Shown: positions 1 to 9,355, counted from the first letter of the stretch. The stretch is DNA of 46,125 bases from Anoxybacteroides rupiense (GCF_014196195.1 NZ_JACIDF010000007.1:155640-201764), one strand, 5' to 3'. The notes: a model not told the origin generated them from the sequence alone. Program-made: numbers and translations.

Positions 1-1
1 A

Positions 2-703
2 GGGGGAGACGCCCTAGAGCTAGCGAAGCAAAAGGCGGCGGCAGCGGCGAAGGCAAAAGCGGCGGCGTTGGCGAAACAGCAAGGCGATGGCAGTGATCAT
101 GAACAGGATCTTGCCAAAGAAAAGGCAAAAGCGATTGCTGCAGCGAAAGCAAAAGCAGCGGCAGCAGCGAAGGCAAAAGCGGCGGCAGGAGCAGCCGAAA
201 CCGCCAAGCCGGAGGAAACTCCATCGCCGAATCAACCGCTTCTTGATAAGTATATAAAGGTAATTCATGAGCATCTTGGGGAAGATGTCTTAGAAGCTGC
301 CTATATTAACCGACTTTCCAAGGATGTGCCGACGCTTGTTGCCAAGAGAACGACCTATTACAAAGTCGCCCAGTTTTTAAAATATAATGAGCAACTAGGC
401 TTCGATTATTTGTCGGAGCTCCATGGAACGGACTTTGGAACACATATGGAGGTGTATGTACATCTTTATTCTTATAAAAACGATCAGCCAGTCGCATTAA
501 AAGTGAAGCTGGATCGCGATCATCCTGAAATTGAGTCGCTTGTTCCGCTTTGGCCAGGCGCGAATTGGCCGGAATGCGAGGCGTATGATTTGTTAGGTAT
601 TCGCTTCCAAGGACATCCTAATTTAATTCGCATCTTTTTAGGGGAAAATTGGGTCGGACATCCGCTTCGAAAAGATTATGAGCCATATGATGTGGAGGTG
701 TAG
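2..703 (+). CDS. nuoC: NADH-quinone oxidoreductase subunit C, 5' end outside window
   Basis: Peripheral-arm subunit of complex I. The frame is open to the left edge, so the true start is upstream; 233 residues are visible. The C-terminal 150 residues form the Complex1_30kDa domain, with the family signature around PECEAYDLLGIRFQGHPNL and a closing HPLRKDYEP. The first 75 or so residues are almost only Ala, Lys, Glu and Gln (AKAKAAA-type repeats), predicted as a charged helix or coiled coil. The stop lies three bases before nuoD, within the nuo operon. Identity of the core domain is secure; the role of the extension is unknown. Confidence 0.95.
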   Translation, partial: GGDALELAKQKAAAAAKAKAAALAKQQGDGSDHEQDLAKEKAKAIAAAKAKAAAAAKAKAAAGAAETAKPEETPSPNQPLLDKYIKVIHEHLGEDVLEAAYINRLSKDVPTLVAKRTTYYKVAQFLKYNEQLGFDYLSELHGTDFGTHMEVYVHLYSYKNDQPVALKVKLDRDHPEIESLVPLWPGANWPECEAYDLLGIRFQGHPNLIRIFLGENWVGHPLRKDYEPYDVEV

Positions 704-706
704 CCG

Positions 707-1807
707 ATGCTTCGAACAGAGGAAATGCTTCTTAATGTAGGCCCGCAGCATCCAAGCACACACGGCGTATTTCGTCTCGTACTTAAAATCGATGGAGAAA
801 TTATTCAAGAAGCTACACCCGTTATCGGTTATCTTCATCGAGGAACGGAAAAGTTAGCTGAGAATTTACAATATACACAAATTATCCCATATACCGATCG
901 AATGGATTACTTATCGGCGATGACCAACAATTATGTCATTTGTCATGCTGTGGAGACGATGATGGGAATGAAAGTGCCAGATCGCGCGGAGTATTTGCGG
1001 GTATTGGCTATGGAGCTCGGCAGAATTGCCAGCCATTTAGTATGGTGGGGAACGTATTTATTAGACATTGGCGCCATTAGCCCGTTTTTATATGCATTTC
1101 GTGAGCGGGAGATGATTATTAATCTATTAAATGAATTATCAGGCGCGCGTCTCACGTTCAATTATATGCGTGTCGGCGGTGTAAAGTGGGATGCTCCAGA
1201 TGGATGGATCGAGAAAGTAAAAGAGTTTGTGCCATATATGCGGAAGCAGCTGGCAGGATATCATGAACTGGTCACTGGAAATGAAATTTTTCGTCATCGC
1301 GTAATGGGCGTAGGGCGATATACAAAAGAAGAAGCGCTAAGCTATTCATTAAGCGGTGCGAATCTTCGATGTACAGGGGTAAAATGGGATTTGCGCAAAA
1401 ACGAGCCTTACTCTATCTATGACCGATTTGATTTTGACATTCCAGTCCGTGAAGATGGCGACTGCTTTGCTCGCTATGAATGCCGCCTTGCCGAAATTGA
1501 AGAATCATTAAAAATCATTGAACAAGCATGTGAACAGTTTCCGGAAAAAGGGGAGATTATGGCGAAAGTGCCGCGCATTATTAAAGCGCCGCCAGGAGAA
1601 GCATTCGTCCGCATTGAATCCCCACGAGGAGAAATAGGCTGCTATATTGCTAGTGATGGAAAAAAAGAACCGTATCGTCTTAAGTTCCGTCGGCCATCGT
1701 TTTATAACCTGCAAATCCTTCCAAAGCTCTTAAAGGGAGAAAACATTGCGAATTTAATTGCGATTCTTGGCGCGATTGATATTGTACTTGGGGAGGTGGA
1801 TGGCTGA
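707..1807 (+). CDS. nuoD: NADH-quinone oxidoreductase subunit D
   Basis: 49-kDa-type subunit of complex I, 366 residues, which with NuoB lines the quinone-binding site at the base of the peripheral arm. The N-terminal family signature NVGPQHPSTHGVFR is present, and the C-terminus ends GAIDIVLGEVDG with the expected terminal Asp-rich tail. The ATG follows a GGAGGTG ribosome site that overlaps the end of nuoC. NuoC and NuoD are separate here, unlike the fused enterobacterial NuoCD. Its TGA overlaps the nuoH ATG by one base, indicating coupled translation. Confidence 0.97.
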   Translation: MLRTEEMLLNVGPQHPSTHGVFRLVLKIDGEIIQEATPVIGYLHRGTEKLAENLQYTQIIPYTDRMDYLSAMTNNYVICHAVETMMGMKVPDRAEYLRVLAMELGRIASHLVWWGTYLLDIGAISPFLYAFREREMIINLLNELSGARLTFNYMRVGGVKWDAPDGWIEKVKEFVPYMRKQLAGYHELVTGNEIFRHRVMGVGRYTKEEALSYSLSGANLRCTGVKWDLRKNEPYSIYDRFDFDIPVREDGDCFARYECRLAEIEESLKIIEQACEQFPEKGEIMAKVPRIIKAPPGEAFVRIESPRGEIGCYIASDGKKEPYRLKFRRPSFYNLQILPKLLKGENIANLIAILGAIDIVLGEVDG

Positions 1808-2808
1808 TGGAACAATTGCTGCGTTCTGTGCCTAGCTGGACGAATCTTGCTATCTTTTTCGGACTTGGTGTTCTTTTGCTCCTCGTTGTATTAGGGTTTG
1901 TTACATATGGTATTTTAGCGGAGCGAAAAGTCATGGGGTTTATGCAAGGGAGAATTGGTCCGAATCAAGTGGGGGGAAGATGGGGGCTTTTACAGACGGT
2001 AGCGGATGTTTTAAAGCTTCTCATCAAGGAAGATACCATTCCGAAAGCAGCTGATAGGCCACTATTCATTTTAGCTCCCGTTATTGCGTTTGCTCCAGCC
2101 TTTATGGTATTAGCTACACTACCTTTTACCGATTCACTTCAATTTGCTGATATTGGTGTTGGACTTCTCTACTACATTGCTGTGTCTGGATTATCAACGA
2201 TTGGCGTTTTGACGGGAGCTTGGGCGTCCAATAATAAGTATGCGCTCCTTGGAGGCATGCGGGCAGCCGCACAAATGATTTCCTACGAAATTCCACTTGT
2301 GATGTCAGTGATTGGGATTATTTTATTAACGGGAAGCTTAAATCTAAACGATATTGTGGAAGCGCAGAAGCATGTATGGTACATTTTTATTCAGCCAATT
2401 GGGTTTCTCGTTTTTCTTATTGCTTCCGTCGCCGAGTTGAATCGAACGCCGTTTGACCTACCCGAAGCCGAATCCGAGCTTGTTGCCGGCTTCCATGTTG
2501 AATACTCTGGTTTTCGTTGGGCGTTCTTTATGCTCGCAGAATATGTATACCTTTTTGCCATGGCATCCTTGACCACTATTTTATTTTTGGGCGGTTGGCA
2601 GCCTGTGATGTTCCTTGGTTTTATTCCTGGAGCTATTTGGTTTTCACTGAAATTTAGCATCGTTGTTTTTGTGCTTATTTGGTTCCGCTCGACATTTCCG
2701 CGACTGCGAGCCGATCAGCTGATGGAATTTGGATGGAAGGTATTGCTTCCTGTTGCATTAGCCAACATTTTTATAACGGCGCTGATAAAAACGATTTTCT
2801 TCTCGTAA
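1807..2808 (+). CDS. nuoH: NADH-quinone oxidoreductase subunit H
   Basis: Membrane subunit (ND1 family), 333 residues and about eight hydrophobic segments, which joins the quinone-reducing arm to the membrane arm. Visible family motifs are ERKVMGFMQGRIGPNQVG near residue 40 and the acidic loop ELNRTPFDLPEAESELVAG near residue 215, whose glutamates are important for quinone-coupled proton movement in the family. It starts inside the nuoD stop codon. No nuoG precedes it, so the operon has no NADH-dehydrogenase module genes between D and H. Confidence 0.97.
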   Translation: MEQLLRSVPSWTNLAIFFGLGVLLLLVVLGFVTYGILAERKVMGFMQGRIGPNQVGGRWGLLQTVADVLKLLIKEDTIPKAADRPLFILAPVIAFAPAFMVLATLPFTDSLQFADIGVGLLYYIAVSGLSTIGVLTGAWASNNKYALLGGMRAAAQMISYEIPLVMSVIGIILLTGSLNLNDIVEAQKHVWYIFIQPIGFLVFLIASVAELNRTPFDLPEAESELVAGFHVEYSGFRWAFFMLAEYVYLFAMASLTTILFLGGWQPVMFLGFIPGAIWFSLKFSIVVFVLIWFRSTFPRLRADQLMEFGWKVLLPVALANIFITALIKTIFFS

Positions 2809-2838
2809 CGAAAATAACCGGAAAAAGGGGTGTCCGTT

Positions 2839-3258
2839 GTGCTAGGATTAGCGAAAGGTTTAAAGTATACCCTCTCCAATTTAACGAAACAAAAGGTAAC
2901 GTATGATTATCCGAATGAGCCATTGGCGCTTCCGGATCGATTTCGCGGCATTCAAAAATTTTATCCAGAAAAATGCATCGTCTGTAATCAATGTGCGGCT
3001 ATTTGTCCGACGGACTGTATTCAGCTGACCGGAAAGAAGCATCCGGATCCCACTAAAAAAGGGAAAATTATTGATACGTACGATATTAATTTTGAGATCT
3101 GTATTTTGTGTGATCTCTGTACGGAAGTTTGTCCAACCGAAGCCATTGTCATGACCAATCATTTCGAGCTGGCGGAATATAGTCGTGACGCCTTGTTTAA
3201 AAACTTGGAATGGCTTGATGAAAATGATGAAAATGTGCGAAAGGGGAATAAACCGTGA
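2839..3258 (+). CDS. nuoI: NADH-quinone oxidoreductase subunit I
   Basis: Ferredoxin-like subunit of 139 residues that carries two [4Fe-4S] clusters and passes electrons towards NuoB. Both cluster motifs are complete: CIVCNQCAAICP and CILCDLCTEVCP. I place the start at the GTG at 2839 (MLGLAKGLKY) because the AAAAGGGG ribosome site ends eight bases before it. A GTG at 2830 in the same frame would add three residues but overlaps that site. The last codons overlap nuoJ by four bases (GTGA). Confidence 0.95.
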   Translation: MLGLAKGLKYTLSNLTKQKVTYDYPNEPLALPDRFRGIQKFYPEKCIVCNQCAAICPTDCIQLTGKKHPDPTKKGKIIDTYDINFEICILCDLCTEVCPTEAIVMTNHFELAEYSRDALFKNLEWLDENDENVRKGNKP

Positions 3259-3767
3259 GCGGTGAATATTTCGCATTTTTGGTCCTTGCGCTTGTTGCCA
3301 TTTCTGGTGGTGTGCTCATGCTAAATGTGACAAAAGTGATGCATATGTTTGTTTCCTTGATTTTTACTTTTGTCAGCATCGCCGGAATATACATTCTTTT
3401 ATCTGCGGAATTTGTGGCTGCTGTTCAAGTGCTGATTTATTCAGGGGCCATTACGATTATTATGCTGTTTGGCATTATGCTGACGCGCCATCAGGATGAA
3501 GGGAAAACGACAACGGGAGGATTTTGGCGAAAGGTGTTAACGGCGCTTGCTGTCTTTGCTTTTGGCGCAGCGGTATATGCTGGTATTTATCGTTTAGATT
3601 TCGGCGAGCAAGCGACGCATCTTCATGAAAAAAATGCAGAGCAAATCGGGATCGCGCTTTATTCAAAATATGTGATACCATTTGAAATTACCTCTGTGAT
3701 TTTACTAGTGGCACTTGTGGGAGCGATTGTATTAGCGAAAAAAGAAGACGAGGAGGCGAAATCATGA
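3255..3767 (+). CDS. nuoJ: NADH-quinone oxidoreductase subunit J
   Basis: ND6-type membrane subunit, 170 residues, about five transmembrane helices. The central [18 protein letters not shown] matches the family helix that bends during proton pumping. The start is a GTG that overlaps the nuoI stop, and the stop overlaps the nuoK ATG (ATGA), so I, J and K are translationally coupled. The C-terminus ends in a short acidic tail. Confidence 0.95.
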   Translation: MSGEYFAFLVLALVAISGGVLMLNVTKVMHMFVSLIFTFVSIAGIYILLSAEFVAAVQVLIYSGAITIIMLFGIMLTRHQDEGKTTTGGFWRKVLTALAVFAFGAAVYAGIYRLDFGEQATHLHEKNAEQIGIALYSKYVIPFEITSVILLVALVGAIVLAKKEDEEAKS

Positions 3768-4078
3768 GTACCGTTCCTTTGTCTGCCTACCTTGTGCTTG
3801 CATTAATTTTGTTTTGTATTGGGTTATATGGGGCATTAACAAAGCGCAATACGGTCATTGTGCTAATCTGTATTGAGTTAATGCTGAATGCGGTGAATAT
3901 TAATTTAGTTGCTTTTAGTAAATATGGCGTGAATCCGAGCATCACAGGACAAGTTTTCGCTTTATTTACGATCACGGTTGCGGCAGCCGAGGCGGCTGTT
4001 GGATTAGCGATTTTAATGGCGCTTTACCGCAATCGGAAGACGGTCCATATAGATGAAATGGATTCGATGAAGCATTAG
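3764..4078 (+). CDS. nuoK: NADH-quinone oxidoreductase subunit K
   Basis: ND4L-type membrane subunit of 104 residues with three transmembrane helices, part of the first antiporter-like proton channel. The two conserved membrane glutamates of the family appear in [12 protein letters not shown] and [13 protein letters not shown]. The ATG overlaps the nuoJ stop by four bases. About 95 non-coding bases follow before the likely nuoL start, the only loose junction in this operon apart from the short nuoH-nuoI gap. Confidence 0.96.
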   Translation: MSTVPLSAYLVLALILFCIGLYGALTKRNTVIVLICIELMLNAVNINLVAFSKYGVNPSITGQVFALFTITVAAAEAAVGLAILMALYRNRKTVHIDEMDSMKH

Positions 4079-4131
4079 TGAAACAAGGGAAGTGTTCCGA
4101 TACCATCAGTGGATGGCATGTTGAAAATGAA

Positions 4132-4152
4132 AAAAGGGCTATGGGCCCTTTT
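4132..4152 (+). promoter_or_regulatory. hairpin in the nuoK-nuoL spacer
   Basis: The arms AAAAGGGC (4132-4139) and GCCCTTTT (4145-4152) are perfectly complementary around a five-base loop. The hairpin ends a few bases before the AAAGGGG ribosome site of nuoL. It may stabilise an RNA end or cause partial termination, setting the ratio of NuoL/M/N to the other subunits. The run of T is inside the stem, so it is not a classical terminator. Confidence 0.5.
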
Positions 4153-4173
4153 GATAAAGGGGATTGTGATACA

Positions 4174-6030
4174 ATGATGGAAAACGCTTGGATCATACCG
4201 CTTTTCCCGCTTTTTTCATTCCTGATTTTGCTCGTGGCCGGAAAGAGCATGAAGGAAAGGAGCGCTTATATCGGAATAGCTGCCACGCTTCTTTCCTTTA
4301 TCAGCGCAGCAATGGTGCTGATCGAACGATTTCATGAACCAACCTATCAGCTGCACCGGGAATGGCTTGCAATCGGTAAGGCTAGCATAGCCATGGGCTT
4401 TGAGATTAATGCATTGAACGCGCTTATGCTTGTTGTTGTTTCGCTTGTAAGCTTTCTTGTTCATGTTTATTCCAAAGGCTATATGCATGGAGACGACCGC
4501 TTTTCGGTGTTTTATGCCTATCTTGGATTGTTTACGTTTGCCATGCTCGGCTTAGTCATTTCTGACAATTTGTTGCAAACGTATATTTTTTGGGAGCTGG
4601 TTGGTCTTGGTTCCTTTTTGCTTATCGGCTTTTATTTTTACAAGGAAGAAGCAAAAGCAGCTGCCAAAAAAGCGTTTATTATGACGCGTATTGGCGATGT
4701 AGGTTTGCTGATTGGCATGATTTTATTGTTTTGGCAAACGGGAAGCTTTCAATATGATGATATCTTTGCTGCCGTTCAAGCAGGTAACGTTTCAGCAACG
4801 ATGATAACGTTATGTGCCATTCTGATTTTTATTGGGGCGATCGGTAAATCTGGACAGTTTCCGCTTCATACATGGCTGCCGGATGCCATGGAAGGTCCGA
4901 CGCCTGTATCGGCGCTCATCCATGCCGCTACGATGGTGGCAGCTGGTGTGTATCTCGTAGCATCGCTATTCCCGCTTTATGAAGCAAGTGAAACAGCGAT
5001 GCTTACCGTGGCGGTTGTTGGCGGTTTTACCGCTATTTTTGCCGCGTCTATTGGCCTTGTACAAACAGATATCAAACGAGTGCTCGCATATTCAACCGTG
5101 AGCCAGCTCGGTTATATGATGCTGGCGCTTGGCTCTGGGGGATATGTGGCGGGAGTTTTTCATTTAACGACACATGCGTTTTTTAAAGCCTTGTTGTTTC
5201 TTGCTGCCGGCAGTGTCATTCATGCTGTGCACACGCAAGATATTGAGAAGATGGGCGGCCTTTGGCGCAAGCTGCCGTTGACCGCGCCGTTGTTTTTGAT
5301 TGGAACGCTAGCCATTAGCGGAGTTCCGCTATTGTCCGGGTTTTTTAGTAAGGATGAGATTTTAGCGGCTGCATGGGTGCATGGGCATGTCGTGTTATTT
5401 TGGATCGCTGTAGTCGCCGCCTTTTTCACCGCCTTTTATATGTTCCGCCTCTTTTTCCTTGTGTTTAGCGGTGACGGGCGCAGTGAAGCGGGCGATGTTC
5501 ATGAATCTCCGGCAACGATGACATGGCCTATGATCGTTCTCGGCATCCTGTCCATTGCCGCTGGATATGTAAATACACCGTGGTTTGGCCCATTCCTTGG
5601 CGACTTTTTAACAGGTGAATCCGCTCCTTCGCATGAAGAAGCTCCTTTATGGATCATGATCGTTGCCACAGCTGTATCGCTCGCCGGCATTTATCTCGCA
5701 TGGCTGATGTACGGAAAGCGTTCGCTGGCACGGGATTGGCTTAGCTCCAAAAATTCGCTTACATATAACGTGCTGCTGAATAAGTATTATGTCGACGAGT
5801 TTTATCGTATGACCGTTGGTTATATGGTGAAAGTATTGAGCCTGTTTTTGCAGTATCTCGACCGCTTTATTGTTGAAGGCTTCGCCAATGTGCTGGCTGC
5901 TTTCATACGGGCGATCGGCACAGCGGGATCGAAATGGCAAAATGGACAGGTTCAATGGTATGGGGCGGTTACGTTTATCGGCTTGACGGTTCTGATCGTC
6001 ATTCTCGCGTTTACGGGGGGGTATCTATAA
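4174..6030 (+). CDS. nuoL: NADH-quinone oxidoreductase subunit L
   Basis: Largest antiporter-like membrane subunit of complex I, 618 residues from the chosen ATG (MMENAWIIPLFPLFSF). The frame is open back to 4078, but 4174 follows AAAGGGG at normal spacing and gives the family length. Family motifs include FWELVGLGSFLLIGFYF, GKSGQFPLHTWLPDAMEGPTP with the conserved membrane Lys, and HAFFKALLFLAAGSVIH. The C-terminal part holds the long amphipathic lateral helix region. The stop overlaps the nuoM ATG by one base. Confidence 0.95.
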   Translation: MMENAWIIPLFPLFSFLILLVAGKSMKERSAYIGIAATLLSFISAAMVLIERFHEPTYQLHREWLAIGKASIAMGFEINALNALMLVVVSLVSFLVHVYSKGYMHGDDRFSVFYAYLGLFTFAMLGLVISDNLLQTYIFWELVGLGSFLLIGFYFYKEEAKAAAKKAFIMTRIGDVGLLIGMILLFWQTGSFQYDDIFAAVQAGNVSATMITLCAILIFIGAIGKSGQFPLHTWLPDAMEGPTPVSALIHAATMVAAGVYLVASLFPLYEASETAMLTVAVVGGFTAIFAASIGLVQTDIKRVLAYSTVSQLGYMMLALGSGGYVAGVFHLTTHAFFKALLFLAAGSVIHAVHTQDIEKMGGLWRKLPLTAPLFLIGTLAISGVPLLSGFFSKDEILAAAWVHGHVVLFWIAVVAAFFTAFYMFRLFFLVFSGDGRSEAGDVHESPATMTWPMIVLGILSIAAGYVNTPWFGPFLGDFLTGESAPSHEEAPLWIMIVATAVSLAGIYLAWLMYGKRSLARDWLSSKNSLTYNVLLNKYYVDEFYRMTVGYMVKVLSLFLQYLDRFIVEGFANVLAAFIRAIGTAGSKWQNGQVQWYGAVTFIGLTVLIVILAFTGGYL

Positions 6031-7562
6031 TGAACGAGACGTACTTCCTGTCATTGCTTATTTTTTCCCCATTGCTTGGCATGATTTTACTAGCCTTTGT
6101 ACCAAAGGAGCAGGAGCAAACGATCAAATGGCTTGGTGTGTTGGGGACATTGCCATCGCTTATTTTAGCACTGTTTGCTTTTAGTCAATACTTAGGTGGA
6201 TATGACTTAAACCGTTTAGCGGAAAAGCATGCCTGGATTCAGTTCGGGAAGTTTGCTTTTCTGTCCAGCTCAACGTTTACCGTGGATTACGAGCTGACGG
6301 TTGATGGTTTAGGACTTGTCATGATGGTGCTGACCGCGCTGCTAGCAACGCTGGCGGCCATTGCCTCCATTCATATAAAAAAAGAGTGGAAAGGCTATTT
6401 TATGCTGTTTCTATTGCTTGAGATCGGCATGCTAGGTGTATTTGCTGCCGGAAATTTAATCTTGTTCTTTATTTTCTTCGAACTGACGCTTGTTCCGATG
6501 TTCTTTTTAATCGGGAAATGGGGCTATTTCGAAAAAGAAAGAGCCGCATACAGCTATTTGATCTATAACGGAATCGGCTCGGCCATTTTGTTGCTTGTCA
6601 TTTTAATTTTATTTGCGCGCACAGGGACATCCAACATTGCGCTACTAAAAGAAATGCTTCACAATCCGCAGGCAGCAGCCCAGATGATTGCGCCGATCTC
6701 GACCGATTTGCGATACGGCTTATTGATTGCCTTGCTCGTCGCTTTTGGCGTTAAATTGCCGATTGTGCCGCTTCATAGCTGGATGTTGCGAGTCCATGTG
6801 CAGGCGCCTCCAGCGATTGTCATGCTGCATTCAGGTGTGCTACTGAAAATTGGCGCGTTCGGTTTGATTCGTTTTGGCATGGGATTATTTCCTGAGCAAT
6901 TTTATCGGCTGGCGGCCGTGATTGCGTTATTGGGGGTTATTAATCTACTATATGGGGCCTTTTTAGCCTTTGTCCAAGAAGATTTTAAAATGGTGCTGGC
7001 TTATTCTAGTATTTCGCATATGGGAATTGTTTTGATTGGGCTGGGCGCTTTGAATGAAGCAGGGATACAAGGCGCTATCTTTCAAGTCGTTTCTCATGGT
7101 CTGATCTCAGCGCTTCTCTTCTTGTTAATTAGTATTTTATATGAACGTGTTCAGACGACACAGCTTGGCCATTTAGGGGGGACAGCCAAAACAATGCCAC
7201 TGGCCTCTGGCTTTTTATTGGCAGGGGCGATGGCTTCGCTTGGCTTACCTGGCATGTCTGGATTTATTAGTGAATTTATGGCGTTTTTAGGCTTATTTAA
7301 GTCAGCGCCCATCCTGGCTGCCATCGGTACGCTCGGAATAATTATGACCGCTGTCTATTTATTGCGAGCCGTTCTGAATATCACTTACGGAAAAGCACAG
7401 TCCAGAGTGGCGGAGGCAAACGTGTCAGATATTCATGCGATAGAGCTTATTCCTGTCCTTATATTGCTTGGTTGCATTATTTTAATAGGCATTTACCCCC
7501 ATATTTTAGCGCAGCCGCTTAAAGCGCCGATTCAACTGATGATGAATGGGTTAGGAGGGTGA
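6030..7562 (+). CDS. nuoM: NADH-quinone oxidoreductase subunit M
   Basis: ND4/antiporter-like proton-pumping subunit, 510 residues. The start is the ATG that overlaps the nuoL TAA and follows a run of seven G; an open frame further upstream runs inside nuoL. Diagnostic stretches are FIFFELTLVPMFFLIGKWG with the conserved membrane Glu, and FGVKLPIVPLHSWMLRVHVQAPP, with Lys where the family has it. About fourteen hydrophobic helices are predicted. Confidence 0.95.
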   Translation: MNETYFLSLLIFSPLLGMILLAFVPKEQEQTIKWLGVLGTLPSLILALFAFSQYLGGYDLNRLAEKHAWIQFGKFAFLSSSTFTVDYELTVDGLGLVMMVLTALLATLAAIASIHIKKEWKGYFMLFLLLEIGMLGVFAAGNLILFFIFFELTLVPMFFLIGKWGYFEKERAAYSYLIYNGIGSAILLLVILILFARTGTSNIALLKEMLHNPQAAAQMIAPISTDLRYGLLIALLVAFGVKLPIVPLHSWMLRVHVQAPPAIVMLHSGVLLKIGAFGLIRFGMGLFPEQFYRLAAVIALLGVINLLYGAFLAFVQEDFKMVLAYSSISHMGIVLIGLGALNEAGIQGAIFQVVSHGLISALLFLLISILYERVQTTQLGHLGGTAKTMPLASGFLLAGAMASLGLPGMSGFISEFMAFLGLFKSAPILAAIGTLGIIMTAVYLLRAVLNITYGKAQSRVAEANVSDIHAIELIPVLILLGCIILIGIYPHILAQPLKAPIQLMMNGLGG

Positions 7563-7567
7563 GAGAC

Positions 7568-9076
7568 ATGAGTTGGGACACACTTATGCAATACAAATGG
7601 GGAATCATGACGCCGGAATGGATCATTCTTGGCGTGGGAATTGCTCTCTCGCTCATCGACCTATTGATGCCGAATGATAAAAGCCGTCGGCCCCTTGGCT
7701 GGTTTGCGTTTGTTGGGGTGATCGTAGCGATCGTGTCGCTTGTGGCTCTCCTTCCTGTTCATACAACCACTATTTTGAATGATTCGTTTCGTCTTGATTC
7801 GTTCGGCAAGGCTTTTAAGTTGCTTTTATTGTTTGGCGCAGCGTTCGTGCTTCTGTTATCCATTGATTATCAGCCGCGCGAGGGCATGAAATACTATGGC
7901 GAATTCTATTATTTATTCTTAACCGCTTTGCTCGGTGCGATGGTGATGACATCAAGCGGCGATTTGATCACATTGTTTGTCGGCTTGGAGCTTTTATCGA
8001 TTTCCTCTTATATTTTGGCCGGATTGCGAAAGGCGCATTCTTTGTCCAACGAGTCAGCGCTCAAATATGTGATTAATGGCGGGATTTCTACTGCCATTAC
8101 CCTGTTTGGGATGAGCTATGTATTTGGTCTAACAGGCTCCACGAATTTGAAGAAAATCGGAATGCAGCTCAGTACACTGCAAGATAGCGGCCATCAATAT
8201 GTATTGGCTCTTGCGTTTTTGTTGCTGTTGGTCGGTCTTTCATTCAAATTGTCATCCGTTCCGTTTCATATGTGGGCTCCTGATGTCTATCAAGGAGCGC
8301 CAACGCCAGTCACTGCTTTTTTAAGCGTTGTCTCGAAGACGGCAGGGTTTGTCATCGTCTTGCGTTTGTTTATTACCATATTTGCTGCTGCTCCTGCACA
8401 AGGAAAAGATCCATCCTCTATGCTGTTGTCGATGCAGGATTATATCGCTTTTTTGGCGGGAGCGACCATGGTGATTGGCAATGTGATCGCTTTAAAACAG
8501 CGTAATATCAAACGGTTATTTGCTTACTCAAGCATCGCCCATGCAGGTTATATATTAGTGGGGTTTGCTTCCATGTCTTGGGTGATGATTGACTCGATTT
8601 GGTTTTATTTAGCTGCTTATTTGCTGATGAATTTAGGGGCGTTTGCCGTGTTGCAGATCATTACAGATCAATCGGGATCGGAAGATATTAGCCAGTTTGC
8701 GGGCTTATATCGGCGTCATCCGCTTTTGGCGGTATTGATGGGGATTTTTATTCTATCTCTGGCTGGAATCCCTGGAACGGCCGGCTTCATTGGAAAAGTG
8801 CATATCTTTTTAGGAGCATTTGCGACGGATCCTGCTCACTATGTTTTAGCATCCGTGATGGTGGCGGCCACGGTTGTTTCCTACGTGTATTATTTCGGTT
8901 TATTTACACAAATCTTCTTTCGCCCGGCTGCTGTTCACGAACCGATCAAGCTGCCGATTGGCGCTGCTCTTGTCGTCCTTATTTGCGCGGTTGGCACGCT
9001 CGTTTTTGGCGTGCTGCCGGGGATGGTCTATCACTTTTTAGACCAGTTTCAACATTTTGATGATTTTTTGCATTAA
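7568..9076 (+). CDS. nuoN: NADH-quinone oxidoreductase subunit N
   Basis: ND2/antiporter-like subunit, 502 residues and the last gene of the nuo operon. Family motifs are FVGLELLSISSYILAG and LSFKLSSVPFHMWAPDVYQG, plus the LFAYSSIAHAGYILVG helix. I prefer the ATG at 7568 because AGGAGGG at 7553 is correctly spaced; the GTG at 7559 lies on top of that site. Together with NuoL and NuoM it supplies the three antiporter-like channels. A long inverted repeat follows 30 bases after the stop. Confidence 0.95.
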   Translation: MSWDTLMQYKWGIMTPEWIILGVGIALSLIDLLMPNDKSRRPLGWFAFVGVIVAIVSLVALLPVHTTTILNDSFRLDSFGKAFKLLLLFGAAFVLLLSIDYQPREGMKYYGEFYYLFLTALLGAMVMTSSGDLITLFVGLELLSISSYILAGLRKAHSLSNESALKYVINGGISTAITLFGMSYVFGLTGSTNLKKIGMQLSTLQDSGHQYVLALAFLLLLVGLSFKLSSVPFHMWAPDVYQGAPTPVTAFLSVVSKTAGFVIVLRLFITIFAAAPAQGKDPSSMLLSMQDYIAFLAGATMVIGNVIALKQRNIKRLFAYSSIAHAGYILVGFASMSWVMIDSIWFYLAAYLLMNLGAFAVLQIITDQSGSEDISQFAGLYRRHPLLAVLMGIFILSLAGIPGTAGFIGKVHIFLGAFATDPAHYVLASVMVAATVVSYVYYFGLFTQIFFRPAAVHEPIKLPIGAALVVLICAVGTLVFGVLPGMVYHFLDQFQHFDDFLH

Positions 9077-9106
9077 TATTACAATAAAGGAGGATGTACT
9101 CCCTGA

Positions 9107-9144
9107 GATTGTAGACAAAGTCAACATCGACTTTGTCTACAATC
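9107..9144. terminator. long perfect hairpin after nuoN
   Basis: The arms GATTGTAGACAAAGTC (9107-9122) and its exact reverse complement (9129-9144) flank a six-base loop. It is placed to end the nuo operon. The stem is not GC-rich and the following bases (ATTTTAATC) are only moderately T-rich, so it may instead be a dispersed repeat that acts as a bidirectional terminator. An orphan AAAGGAGG at 9087 sits just before it. Confidence 0.6.
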
Positions 9145-9355
9145 ATTTTAATCTTCTTCATGGATGGAACGCTTGACAGGCAAGGAACGCAGCTGAGTGA
9201 AGAAGGGGAGTTCATGAGCGGACGATCGCGGCCTATGACGCAGGATAAAAGCGTTTGTCAACAAGTCTGGAGAGGTTAGAAGTAAGGAACTGTCAAGCTT
9301 TACACGCACAGGCGGGCGCTTTTCGCTTTTATATATGAGAAAGGAGTAACTGGAG

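Noticed and set aside
20-274. Minus-strand open frame rich in Cys and Arg
   Set aside because: It is the antisense shadow of the Ala/Lys-rich nuoC repeat; it has no ribosome site and no family pattern.
9094-9114. Six-codon frame MYSLRL after AAAGGAGG
   Set aside because: There is no spacing between the ribosome site and the ATG, and it ends inside the hairpin. Kept only as an orphan ribosome site.
9173-9178. TTGACA as a -35 box before ywzB
   Set aside because: No -10-like sequence lies at 16-18 bases downstream.
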